Assembly: GCA_022592445.1 (NCBI GenBank)
Contig: JABYQR010000370.1
Span: 1-42,652, forward strand
Length of the DNA stretch: 42,652 nt
From: Cytidiella melzeri
Lineage: Eukaryota > Basidiomycota > Agaricomycetes > Polyporales > Irpicaceae
Direction of reading: 5' to 3'
How positions within the stretch are numbered: the first letter of the stretch is position 1; every line of letters starts with the position of its first letter. The notes beneath the pieces are model-generated. The model did not search any database, was not told where the DNA came from, and saw nothing but the letters and a program-made list of their open reading frames with translations. Both the position numbers and the translations under genes were made by a program. Below are positions 11,529 to 22,402 of this stretch, piece after piece.

Positions 11529-13789
11529 CGCAACTCTGAATCTTTTGTCTCACTGCGTGGGAGCCGCTACCGTATGTCTTTGCCCGTGCTGTCTTAATGG
11601 ACTGTGTAACATACTATGTTGGATCGTATCCCTTCAATGCTGTCTGAGATCGTTGATGTTTAGAAGCTGTACCAAGGAATGATATATCACTAATATTATG
11701 GCAGCAAAGCGTGCTATTCTGTCAGTTGTGGCTTGAGGTCGCTCACACGTTTTAACGTCTACTAAGGTGGACTCTCCAACAAGCTTCAGCAGTCGCATGT
11801 AGTGGGTTTGCAATCTTTGGGATGGAGACGTCGAGCAGGCCTCCGAGTTAAAAACGCCCGATTGTTGTTTGCATTTGTTAGGATTGAAAGCTGGTTGGCT
11901 TCCTTTCCTGGCTTACGACGATCAAAAAATACTGGCGCTTACAACACTATACTCTTTTATTGCTAGTCATGTATGATTTCAAGTTGCTGGCGGCAGCCAG
12001 TCAGCGACGTCGAAGCCACATCGCGCCCACTGTGATATGGGGAAAATTCACTCCACCGATCCAAAGTGCAAAAAATGCTGTTACGCACAAAGTGTGGGAC
12101 TCGGTTACTAAACCCGGGTTATAACAGGGGACTCCCATATTGACTACAAACCCGATTTTCAAGGTAACCTAGCGGGAGACAATCAGCTTCTGAAAGGAAT
12201 CGGCGATCCAAAGTGCAAACAATGCTGTTACACACAAAAGTATGGGACTCGGTTACTAAGCCCGGGATATAGTAGGGGACTCCCATATACACTACAAACC
12301 CGATTTTGAAGCTTACTAGCGGGAGACGATTAGTGTCTCGTCTGGCATGACTCGGCTCCAGGTGCGCCGTAAGTACCGATCGTTTGGACAGTTTCTGCTT
12401 ACCATATGGATTTTTAGTTTGGTTCTCTGTCGGGGACGACGCGTGCATTCGCAATCACAAGGCTATACTTGCTTTTGAGAGCTGAAAGATTCGAGGTTCA
12501 AGGTACGAGTAACGGTGTCCCTACCGCATTTTGGACACGGAGTTCGGATAATGCCAACCGAACCTAGCGGATCATCGACCTGTGCCTCTCGGTATATGTC
12601 AATTCCAGGGAGATTTGAAGCGGATACGTCCTGCGTTACGGAGCCGATGGCAGGACCTGCACACTATGATTGTCACCATAGTCTCCTGACCAAAGTCCGT
12701 CGATACTCGCTGGCCGGATCCTCGTCGGCGGGCGCATCTTCCACCTTGCGATCCGGGTCTAATAGCAAGGGATCGAATTCCATATCAGAGCATTGGAAAC
12801 GGTGGTGGGGAAAGAATCCTGCAGTAGTTGTCGCCAACGAGTATAAGGGGTTCGAAACAGGGATGGAGTATTTCTAGGAAAATCCTTTGAAGCGCGGCAG
12901 ATTTGATACGAACCGCGCGGAGCTGATCATAGTTTGTCTCCCCAGAGAACAAAGAGAACCAGAGGTCTACGACATTCCGCACCGGAAAGATCGCCAATGC
13001 CGACTGGTGTCGGCGAAGGCTAGACGGGCTCTAGCTGCGGTACAGTAGTCCACGGTGAGGATCGTACCAGATATCGTGCGAGGAACGGGAAAATTTGGGA
13101 TTCCCTGTTCGCAGCTGTTTATTGTTCGTGCGAATGGCACAAAAGATGCAGTTGGTCGCGGTCTCGTTCAACGCGCGTTGAGCGGGAGCATGTGCTGTGT
13201 TCGTCTGCGACTAGAGTTCTTTATGCGTGTCAGGGGGTACCCAAGGGTACGTGTTTTCTGTCCCGAAGCTGGCATGTCCCAGCTGGAAGACACCTAGAGG
13301 CTAGAAGGGATGGTAGTAAAATGACGTGATCAACACGTTGTTGGTTCAATGGGAGGATGACTCTGGCCGCAGTGTTCTCGACCAGCACACTCACCGCCGC
13401 TTCAGCGCGCCAGGCCTCGCCATCCGATGCTGTTTCCCCTTAACGTTCGTGGCACAGGTTAAGCTTCAAGCTTCAGGCCTTGAGAACGACATAAGACCCG
13501 CATGAGACTGTGCAAACTGAAGTATTTGTTCATAGTAACAAACGATACTGTTGAGTCTTACAAGAATTCAAGGTTGGTTGTTTGTCGCCGTCTGATATAA
13601 TATATGACGTCAAAGTTGTTAACCGCCGTCAATAGTATTACTTGAAATGCCACCTCCACCATCCTGTCTTCTTCATGTCCTCTCCCCTGTCGCTCATCGT
13701 TTGCAACAACACAGACATAGTCTGACACCGATGCTCATAGCGACAGAGAATCTTTCAAACCACATCTCGCTCGCCCAGTAAATACAAGC
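11529..13789. other. Intergenic region without a recognised gene
   Basis: Apart from the duplication at 12058-12333 nothing is supported. An open frame at 12515-12877 (120 codons, plus) has a plausible composition but no recognisable motif and no neighbouring exons that extend it. Confidence 0.5.
12058..12333. repeat. Tandem duplication, 147-base period
   Basis: The block 12058-12186 is repeated at 12205-12333. Shared landmarks are GATCCAAAGTGCAAA, GGGACTCGGTTACTAA, GGGGACTCCCATAT and AGCGGGAGAC. The copies differ at scattered positions, so the duplication is not recent. It may be a non-coding repeat or part of a miniature element. Confidence 0.85.
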
Positions 13790-15295
13790 ATGGATATACC
13801 AGACTCACCACCCCCGGCGCACCATGCAAACGACTCTGCGACCGCCTTCCAGAATCCATGGGAGGTCCAGTCATTGCTAGCCTCCAAACAAGTACTATAC
13901 CAGTTCCCGCTCGCTCTGGCGAAACGGGTCGAGGAGGAACGACATCGTATGAAGCAGGTCAAAGTTGTTCAGCCGGACTTTGGCAGAGACACAAACGACG
14001 AAGGTGTCATAAAGGCAACTTGGGTCGGTCATGCGGTGAGTATCAATTTGCTGCGCTGTAATCCATGCGTTGAATGATTGAAACGGTCTCGTAGGGCTTC
14101 CTGGTTCAGATGCCGAAACTTGGCTCGCTAGAACCCGTCCGAATACTTTTTGACCCCATGTGGTCCGACCGTGCGTCGTTCAACCAATACACAGGTCCTA
14201 AACGCAGGCTGCAACCTCCATGCAAGCTCGAGGATCTCCCAGACTTTCAGTTTGTTGTGACGAGTCACAACCAGTGAGTCCTATGCGATTCTCGTGGTTC
14301 GACTCGCGCACACATTCAACATCGTCAATTGCAGCTATGACCATCTTGATTGGCCTACAATAGACAAGATATACAAAATGAAAGGAGAAAATGTTACTTT
14401 CCTTGCGCCTCTGGGACACGAGGCGTGGTTCAGGTCATGCGGAATACCGTCAGACCAAATAATCGAGCTTGACTGGCACGATAGCATAGACCTCCGCATT
14501 GACGAACGTCATGCTCCCATGAAATTTGTGTGTACGCCTGCCCAGCATGGAAGTGGTACGCGACGTTACTTTCACTCCATTGACGTTATTGAGTATTCTT
14601 AGGACGTCATCTGTTTGATCAACGCGCTTCCCTGTGGTCGAGCTGGGTGGTGAAGCAGGAAAACGATGGCACCGTAGCGTCCGTCTACCATGCTGGGTAC
14701 GTAACCTAGCCACACACGAGTCATTTCTCCCTCCTCACGCGGCCTTCAGTGACACGGGTTACATGACTCAAACTGGGCCATGCCCTGCATTCGCTGGTAT
14801 GTCAGCTCGCCTCATTAAAAACGCTTTTTTTGATCTCCTCGCTCAGAAATCGGCGAACGTTATGGTCCGTTTGATCTCGCAATGATCCCAATATGGCGGG
14901 GCGGCTCTCTCGCATGGATATCCTCTCTCGGGCTCCGAGTTCGTTCTTTCTCAGCTTTCCGCCCCTTTTACAAATGCTCAGTGACAAACTTTTGATAGCT
15001 CGCGTCGACAGAACTGCTAGACGGCCTGCACGCTTCACCCCAACACGCCATTGCACTGCACAAAGATATACGCTCTCGCCATTCGCTCGGGATGCATTTT
15101 GCAACGTTCGCTGGTTCGGACGCTGAGGCTCTCGAGCCGGTCGCAGAGCTTATCGCAGAGAAGGAAAAGATTGACACGGATGTGGGGGATTGGATGGACG
15201 AAGGCGGATTTGGTGTTATTGATGTTGGGCATACTGCTGTTGTGCCTGTGAGCAGTGGTGACAGTGGTGGGGTCAAGGAGGTGAAGGAGAAGTAA
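13790..15295 (+). CDS. NAPE-PLD-like zinc metallo-hydrolase (metallo-beta-lactamase fold)
   Basis: Seven exons (13790-14035, 14095-14273, 14335-14555, 14603-14696, 14750-14796, 14847-14938, 14999-15295) give 391 residues, normal for the family. N-acyl-phosphatidylethanolamine phospholipase D-like enzymes release N-acylethanolamines from membrane lipid; the true fungal substrate is unproven. The zinc signature is SHNHYDH (H140, H142, D144, H145). Further likely ligands are H213 in AQHGSGR, D248 in YHAGDTGY, and H304 in GLHASPQH; MHFATF follows, as in relatives. The segment IPIWRGGS is also family-typical. The last intron is modelled with a GTTCGT donor (65 bases); an alternative in-frame reading would need an 18-base intron, which is too short. 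A long variable C-terminal tail follows. It looks functional. Confidence 0.9.
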
Positions 15296-15602
15296 ACGGA
15301 ACTATTGAGACAGTGGTTGCTCTCCTCTCCATCTTCGCGTTGTTAGCTAACCTGTGCATTATGTACTATACCACGCAATGTTACGCGGAAAACTCCCTGG
15401 TATCTGAGTACGCTCTGATTGTGTTAGCAAGCAGTAGAACCTTCGCAGATCCTGTTTGACATGACATTGGACACTTGCACTCTTTCACCATATATTGTCA
15501 CACAACCTGAATACCAATGCCGTAAACTCAGCATAGATCCCTTCGTAGTATATCGAGGGGTGCAGTCAACATTCCGTCCTACACAAACATATATAGTTTG
15601 TT

Positions 15603-17617
15603 TCACTTTCTAGCCCAAACTGACGTCAACTCTACCGATGCCAACCTCCAAAGGTAATTCTCTCTGGCATCTGTCCCAGCATACGGCCCTGCAGAGGAAG
15701 GCTTGGGCTTGTTCTCCTTGACTGTTCGTGGCGAGTTTGCAAGAGGCTGATCAGAGGGGCAAGAGGCAGCCTGGTCACTTTGAGCAGCAGTAGATACAGC
15801 CGAGGTGGGAGCGGTAGGAGTAGGGGTAGCAGTAGTTGAGATGGAGGTGGTACTGGTAGAAGTATGATGAACGGCCGATGTGGTAGAAGCAGGTGAAGGT
15901 GTGACGGTAGTGGTGGTGGGGGTAACAACAGGAGTAGGAGTAGTTGCAGCTGCAGTAGTGTGAGCAGGAGCAGCCTGAGTAGCGGCGGCGATAGTAATGG
16001 TGGTTGTGGTAGAAGCAGGTGTACGTGTGGCAGCTGTAGTTGTATGAGTAAGAGCGAGGGCAGCTTCAGTAGCGAGAGCAGGAGTACCGGTAGCGATGGC
16101 AGTAGTAGAAGGAGTATTGTTGGCTGTGGTAGAAGCAGGAAGACGTGTGGCAGAAGCAGTGGCGGCGGTAATAGGGCGACTGGGAGCAACAGTTGCAATG
16201 GCGGGAGTGGGGGTGGCGGAGGCGCTAGCAGTGGTGGAAGGAGTAATAACAGTAGCGGTGGTGGCAGTGGCAGGAGGAAGAATTGGTGTAGCAGCAACGG
16301 TAGTGGTAGAAGCAGCGGTATTGGGGTGAACAGCAGATACAGCAAGACGAGCACTGGTAGGCTTTTCTGCCTGATCAGACACCGGAGAACTCTCGAGCTG
16401 GGAAACTGGCTCAGCTTGAGATGGAGCAGGAGGCAGTGGCTCTGGCAACACGGCCATGAAGGTCGAAAGCTTCACGAGCAACGCCGAGAGTGCCTTGTCG
16501 CTGTACGGCATGTCTCCCTGCGAGATCGTAGCTATGGTCTTGCGCACTGCAGGCATCGCTTCCGCAAGCACGCCGTCCGTGTACAAAACCTTCAGATGCA
16601 TATCGAGAATCCCGCTATGCCTGTGTGAGGCGCGCATCGTAAGTTCAAGACTGAGGTTGAACAACGTACGAGAAACCGTGTGGCTTACATGGATGAGAAC
16701 CTGCAGAAAACCTCCCTCGCGATGTTCTCAGAAGATATCCTCGACTTCAGATCTTCCTGCGCGAATTTCTTGAGTTCCTCAACCCCGAACTGGCATTACC
16801 AAGGAGATAAGACCAGGCAGTGTCTGTTTCAAATAAGGCGATGACTCACGAGATCTGCGAGACGATAGACGGACTTGGGAGAGCACAGTGGAGGCAGGTG
16901 TGGATTGTTTTCAGCATGTTTGGCCTGCTCTGAGCGACGGAAGTCCAGGCCCTGGGACTTCAACGGCGCAAAATGAATGGAACCTGTATATACGAAATGT
17001 ACGAGAGCTTGCCACCTACCTCGGAAGCGTCCCACATTAGTTTTGTCCGAGTCGGGTGTATGACAAGTCTGAAGACTTACGTGTTGGCTGCAATGTTAGG
17101 TACGAAAATTCGATGCTCGTAGTATTGGGGACCCACGAGCTCGAGCTTTTTGGACGTGGCTACCGACGGGGCGGTGCTCTCGGGTCTCGACCGCCCGACG
17201 TTTCGCTCGTCGACCGTATCGCCACCACTGGCGTCCGGCTGTTGACTCGAACTCTCTCGTTCTTCCCACTCCGAATCATCGAGGTCGCTGTCCGACTCGT
17301 AACCGTAATCTTCCGTCTCGCTGTCGATCTTCCGGCCTGACCAAGAAATCCAGCCAAACTCTTTATCCCCGAAAATTAGCAACACTATCTATTTGACACA
17401 CAATTATAAACGTACGGTAGGAAAAGTGCGACCCCGCGCCTTTCATGAGTTCGCTGTTTGCGTAAACTACGCGAGGGTGTCCAACCTCATGGTATTGCAA
17501 CCGGCGCGAGTACAGGTAGTATGCTGTGTCCGAGAATGCACCCGTTGCGACGGAGGCTGCGAGTGCAAGTTGAAGAGACGGAGGTGGAAAGGACTTTGAG
17601 GTCGCTAGTGTAGCCAT
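15603..17617 (-). CDS. Fungal BTB/POZ-like protein with Thr/Ala/Pro-rich tail
   Basis: Five minus-strand exons: 17617-17416, 17384-17081, 17015-16850, 16789-16689, 16620-15603; 596 residues. Agaricomycete BTB-domain proteins have this pattern: an N-terminal strand-helix segment (AFSDTAYYLYSRR, VVYANSELMKGAGSHF), an acidic variable insert, then FVYTGSIHFAPL, CSPKSVYRLADL and GVEELKKFAQEDLKSRISSEN. BTB domains mediate dimerisation and often recruit cullin-3 ubiquitin ligase; here that is only family knowledge. After the domain comes about 180 residues of Thr/Ala/Pro/Val low complexity with several imperfect PASTT-type units, encoded at about 15790-16340. The exon 1 donor is GTACGT and the following intron is very short (31 bases), so that junction is the weakest. 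A truncated paralogue lies at 18065-18880. Confidence 0.75.
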
Positions 17618-18064
17618 CGAGGTGGTGGGAGGTTGCTTGGTACCGTAAAGCTGAGGGTATTTATCAATATCTCGTCAATCGGAACACGTTGAATACATGC
17701 ACTGACATCGAATTGCATCTATTGGCCATTGAGTGGCTGCTGGTTGCAGCGCGTTATGGGTGAATCATGCACACAGGGACAAATAGATGTTGTTGTGTTG
17801 GCGGTTTGCATGCTCGGGCGTTACCACATTACACTGTTCCCCGACTTTGTCCTCCTGCATGCAGAACTGTCAGTGAAGGCACTCGCTTCCCGTGAGACAC
17901 GACGCAGATATAAGAAAGCACATCCGTGGAAGTTTCAAGCTGACATTGTATAAGACGCTCATGTTCTTCACATATTAACGATTTGTCAACCACTACGGCC
18001 AATGAACCACCGACTTTCCCAAATCTGTGGGCATTTGATTCAACGCGTCCTTCTTCTGCACACC

Positions 18065-18880
18065 TTATGGACATGCGGGGCGGGGATCCATAACAGCAGA
18101 GGCGTGTGGATCGCAGTCCACTCGAGAAAAGATATCTACAGTCATAGGGTGATTACTGCCTCGTTCATACCCGTCATAGGTGGGAAGTTGCGTACCATTT
18201 AACCAGTGACTAGCCCCTGCAATTGGAGCCTCTGTCTCCACGAAGGTTGGAGCGGTTGCGTCTAGAGTAGACCTTGACCCTCGAGAAGACAAACCCTCAC
18301 GCTTCCTTGCAAGCTTCGCACGTTTCCTCGCAGCTACGTCAGAACAAGCGCTCGACGTTCGATCAGCTGATGCGGGCTGTGGCGGAGGAGTACCATCGGA
18401 AGCTGCAGTAGTGGAAGTAGGAGTGTCGGCGACAGTAGTGGTGGTAGGTGTAAGCGAGGGAGCAGTAGCGGTATCGATAGGAGGAGGGAGAGGAGGTGAA
18501 GAAGAAGCGGCAGTGGTATCAAAGGGAAGAGGAGCACAGATTTCTTGGGAAAGCGACTCTGCTTGTGATGGAGATAAATCTGGCTTCGGCAGCACGACCA
18601 AGAAAGTCGAAAGCTTCATGAGCAGCGCCGAGAGCGCTTTCTCACTGTACTGCATGTTTCCCTGCGAGATTGTCGTCACTGTCTTGAGCACCTTGGGCAT
18701 GGCATCCGCTAGAGTGGTACCGGTGTACATAATTTGAAGCTGCATTTCGAGGATCTCGCTGTACCTATGAGACGGGCATCTTCAGTTAGACGAAGGAGGA
18801 ACGATCAAAGTTGGCTTACATGGACGTAAACCTAGAGAACACCTCCCTCGTGATGTTATCCGAGGATATCCTCGACTTCA
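18065..18880 (-). pseudogene. 5'-truncated duplicate of the BTB-like gene
   Basis: Two exons remain (about 18880-18820 and 18764-18065) with the same intron position and phase as the gene at 15603-17617. Both copies share KSRISS(E/D)N, REVF(C/S)RF(S/T)SM, the segment around ATISQG/TTISQGN and ALSALL(V/M)KLSTF. Nucleotide similarity stops abruptly at 18880, so the BTB core is missing. Unlike the long copy, the low-complexity part is short and the C-terminus is different, with a basic run ARKRAKLARKREG. Intron sequences have diverged, so the duplication is old. It could still be expressed from an unseen upstream exon, but upstream sequence is repeat-like. Confidence 0.7.
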
Positions 18881-18951
18881 CCACTGCATTAAATAATTGA
18901 ATGACTACTACTGTGTTTGTTATGTTTGTTATTGAATCACTGTTACATTAT

Positions 18952-19129
18952 ACATCTCTGCTTACTGGAGGTCATTGCATTTTACTTACTGTTGTAGTGG
19001 TATTACTTACAAGTACGTTACATGGGTAAGTGTTTTCTTCTGTTTGATTGTATACTCATTACACATCTACTTACTGAAAGCTCATCTTACTGTCCTCTTA
19101 GTAGCGTTACTTACAAGTGCGCTACATGG
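18952..19129. repeat. Imperfect direct duplication, about 105-110-base period
   Basis: Two AT-rich blocks (about 18952-19025 and 19063-19129) share ACATCT, CTTACTG, a TCAT word, and TTACTTACAAGT followed by a TACATGG end. They lie between the truncated BTB copy and the tRNA-like sequence and may be the body of the same repeat element. Confidence 0.55.
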
Positions 19130-19239
19130 TATACTTGTTATATACAAATTTTTCTTATGTTCTTTTGTAAACTCATTAGAGATCTTTGTAAATGTCTAGT
19201 TACGCTTAGTAAGGCCATTGGCCTCAATTTAAATGCATT

Positions 19240-19315
19240 GAAGCGGATTCGAACCCGCGTACTCAAGTACTTCACGCGCGTATAGTTAATCCCACTCAGC
19301 CATTAAAACCACTAC
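19240..19315 (-). ncRNA. tRNA-like sequence with Pol III boxes (SINE head or tRNA relic)
   Basis: On the minus strand TGGCTGAGTGGG matches the A box and GGTTCGAATCC matches the B box, spaced as in a tRNA with a long variable arm (Ser or Leu type). The T-stem lacks one base and the acceptor ends do not pair, so it is not an intact tRNA. The best reading is a tRNA-derived SINE head or a decayed tRNA gene. Confidence 0.5.
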
Positions 19316-19553
19316 ACTATAAGACCATACACAGCATATAAATGATATACACTATATACTGCCGTGGCTATCTTGTACTTAGACAAATACTAACCGATTT
19401 CACTACCCCACTTCACTCTTAACGCATTGATGCGTGCTGTGATTGTGTAGAGAAGATTGAACAAATGGTAATCATGCATTTCAAATCAACAGGTATTTTA
19501 CAGTCTCGAAAAACGCAGAGTGAGCAACTCGAACACCTCCCAAATAAAACCTC

Positions 19554-21634
19554 CTACGGTTTGAGGCGCGCCGATCGTCGGGATGTGGTGGGCTCTTGTC
19601 CCTCCGCCGCAACCGTAGCACCAGCAGGAGCACGTCTTCTGGCGCGCTTCTTGAGCGTGGCAAGCTCATTTGTTGGAGGCGCCTGATCAAGCGACCCAGA
19701 ACCAGCGGAAACGTCTGCAGAGATCTGTGGAGGACCGAGTCCGGGGAGAGCCGGCGGAATAGGAGGCGGGACAGGATTCAAGGCTGCTCCAGGACGAGGG
19801 AGGACAACAGGGGCTCCCGGACGCACAACTCCACCAACAGCAGGAGGACCATCACGAGGGTCATACAATACGTCAGGCGAAGGAGCTCGAGAGGGCACAG
19901 GACGAAGGAAAGGCGGGGCAAGTGAGGGAGCTTGGGCAGACACAGAGCGAGGAGCAGATGGCACGAGTGAACGGGCTTGAGAGGTCGCCGAAGGAGGAGC
20001 AGCCGGGGCCAAGGATTGTAAACAAGGGGGAGCAGGAACGAGAGTGTTTAACAATGGCGGAGCGGGAATGGGAGCGTTCAACGGCGGGCCAGGAACCCGA
20101 GGAGGAGGCGGAGCCTGAACCAGAGGGGATGGACTGCGAGATACAGGCTCGGCTCCGAACATGGCCTCAATTTCTTGATTGTGCGCGTCGAAGTCATCGT
20201 CTGGTGAAGCAGATTCCGTGGCTGATGTCGGTGTGTCTGTAGTACCAAAAACCTGACAGTCCATCCACGCAAGTAGCTCCTGAGTACCTTGGGGCTTCGA
20301 ATGGAGGAGTTTGAGGTAACGGTCGAACAGAGCCTGGTAGTCGTAGGAAACCGCCTTTGTCATATTCCCCACAATGAAGCTATCGTCACCGGAAGCGAGG
20401 TAAATAATCTACAAAAAGATATCTCAATTGATGGATTGAAACAAAAGGTTGGGATACTCACAACAACGGCCGCGAATGTGATTAACCCAGGTGTAACCTT
20501 TGTTATACCCCATTGGTGTGCCTTTGCGAGCGTATTTGTTGCCCCTCTGATTGATCCCTTACCAAGAATACCGGACTTGATGACCTAGTGATGTAATGTG
20601 TTAGTATTGCAACCTGAGGATTGCACGGTGAAAATAGCATACGAAGACGATTCTTTTGGTCCGAAACAGCCACGAGATGTCACCTGGATGCTCGTCAGGG
20701 AAGAGCAAAAGGCAGTAATGGTCGTTGCGGTGTTGAGGGCCCATAGCCTGCAGAGTGTTGCAGGTCTTCCATGCTGCAGGCGTTCCAAGCTCGTTGCTAG
20801 TCAGACCAAGGGAGCCGAAGATGTCGACAATGTTTCCTACAGCAGCGTGCACGAACTTGCACTTTTCAGCTGAAACCGTTTTGCGAAACTAAACAAAGAT
20901 TAACCACTGTAAGTAAGAAGCAACGATCACGTACTGTTCCAGGGAGCCACCCCGCTAACCCTAGGATGGGCTTGACGTCTGGATTGGCTGCCAGGACATC
21001 CCACATGTCAGCCAAGTGTGCCTTCTCCTGCGACTGCTCGTTCCTGTATTGTGCCTTCTCATCAACTTCTGGACGCATCACGCTCAGTGAATCGCAGGTA
21101 AGTTTTGCTACCCAGGGCCGATAGAGGAGAGCGTATTTCTTCGCGCACTCTTCAACCTTCTTCACCTGAAGAAGGTGAAGAACGGCTTCAGCATCGCCTT
21201 GGTCTACCTGTAGCTGAGATCGTCCCTTTCCGCGTTGCTTGGTGAGTTGCAGAGTGTCTGATAGCTCCTTCTTCTCCTGCTCAGTTTGTTTGAGTCGCTC
21301 GCTAAGCTCAGCGGACTCAAGCTGGGCTCGATTCAGCTCCTGTATGAGATGTCAGTGTATTTCGAAGTATCCAGGCTGCTATGTGACTGACCTGCATCAC
21401 GTCGGCATTGGTGGGAGGCAGAACACCTGAGCGTGAAGTCTTACGCAGGTTTACAGAGCTGGAGCGCATGCTTGCAGAGCCGAGGTGACTGTTTCCACGA
21501 GAGTTGAGTTCCAACGAGCGCAACTGTTGAACTGGCAGCTGGAGGCCGTCGTTGTAACGTTCGAGACTGGAATCATCGTCGTCATCGTCATTGCCGTTGT
21601 TGTTGACCGTCAAGTAGCTCAAGGCCTGCGACAT
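19554..21634 (-). CDS. DUF6698-like protein with coiled coil and Pro-rich basic tail
   Basis: Five minus-strand exons (21634-21392, 21339-20935, 20888-20643, 20584-20462, 20408-19554) give 623 residues, all GT-AG and in phase. Order: Ser/Asn/Asp-rich start, a short coiled coil (about 80-115, ELNRAQLESAELSERLKQ onward), a helical middle (EECAKKYALLYRPW), and a block running from VIKSGILGKG through VTPGLITFAAVV to LLAWMDCQVFG. A Pro/Ala-rich tail of about 200 residues follows, ending in basic KKRARRR and RRSARLKP. The central block resembles the fungal DUF6698 pattern (recalled; distant). Function is unknown; the basic end suggests nuclear entry or DNA binding. The start at 21634 is the first in-frame ATG. 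It lies downstream of the Plavaka transposase on the same strand, so it may be cargo or a chance neighbour. Confidence 0.6.
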
Positions 21635-22402
21635 GAGAGCATGTGGAGAGGAAAGTCTGTGAGATGCGATACTGGCAGTAGATAGCACGCATTACTGTTT
21701 ATACCAACGAGGAAGCGTGAGGGAAGGAAGCTTACGTCAATTTTACGGTACTGGGTCGCGCACTGTGTTGACGTGAGATTTGCATATGGAGAGTCATGCT
21801 GGAAGCATGGATCATTGCATGTTCGACAAAACAATTGACAGGAGACACATACATCACCTCGTTACTGTAAGGCGCTGCTGGGCGTTGGCGTTAGCAAGCC
21901 GCGTGTAGCCTAAGATTTGAGTGACTGCGCCGTGTTGTAGGGCTGTAGAACTGCCTCATGTACTGCACGGGGAAGAGGGAAGGTGTCGTGTTGAGGAAAG
22001 TAGATGGAAAAGGGGAACACGTGTGACCTGATAGGATTCGTTGCCGACAGCCAATGTGTTGTTGGTGTTCATGTGATGGGATGGTCAGGCCGGTGGTGAG
22101 AGCATCTGAGAAAATGTCAGACGTCAGGATCCAATGTCTGTGAACATTTCAGCTCACCAAACCGGATCCGGGGCCCCTCCTTGGGAAACACGGCCTCAAT
22201 TATGGCAACACCAGGGGGGGATATAATTGGCGGAAGTAGACTTGTACGGCGTCCAAAGAGGTAGGGAGGAGCAAAGTGGTGTGTATGCGATAGCGAATGT
22301 GCATAAAAGGGAGCTGCAGTCTGGAAAACGCGTCAGATTGATTTTGAGTACACAGGGACTGGTATTGGTAACGACGAACGATGTAGGAACTTACCAATGA
22401 CG
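21635..22402. other. Spacer between the DUF6698-like gene and the Plavaka transposase
   Basis: Nothing recognised. It contains a G-run at 22214-22220 and short AT-rich blocks. It should hold the 3' untranslated region of the transposase and the promoter of the DUF6698-like gene. Confidence 0.4.

Noticed and set aside
12119..12454. 111-codon minus-strand open frame
   Set aside because: It spans the 147-base duplication and reads the repeat; no family resemblance.
15632..16628. Long open frames on both strands (up to 240 codons)
   Set aside because: They are shadows of the low-complexity GTA/GTG repeat in the BTB-like gene tail; compositions are almost pure Leu/Pro or Gly/Ser/Arg.
19240..19315. 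Functional tRNA gene
   Set aside because: One T-stem base is missing and the acceptor ends do not pair, so it is listed only as tRNA-like.
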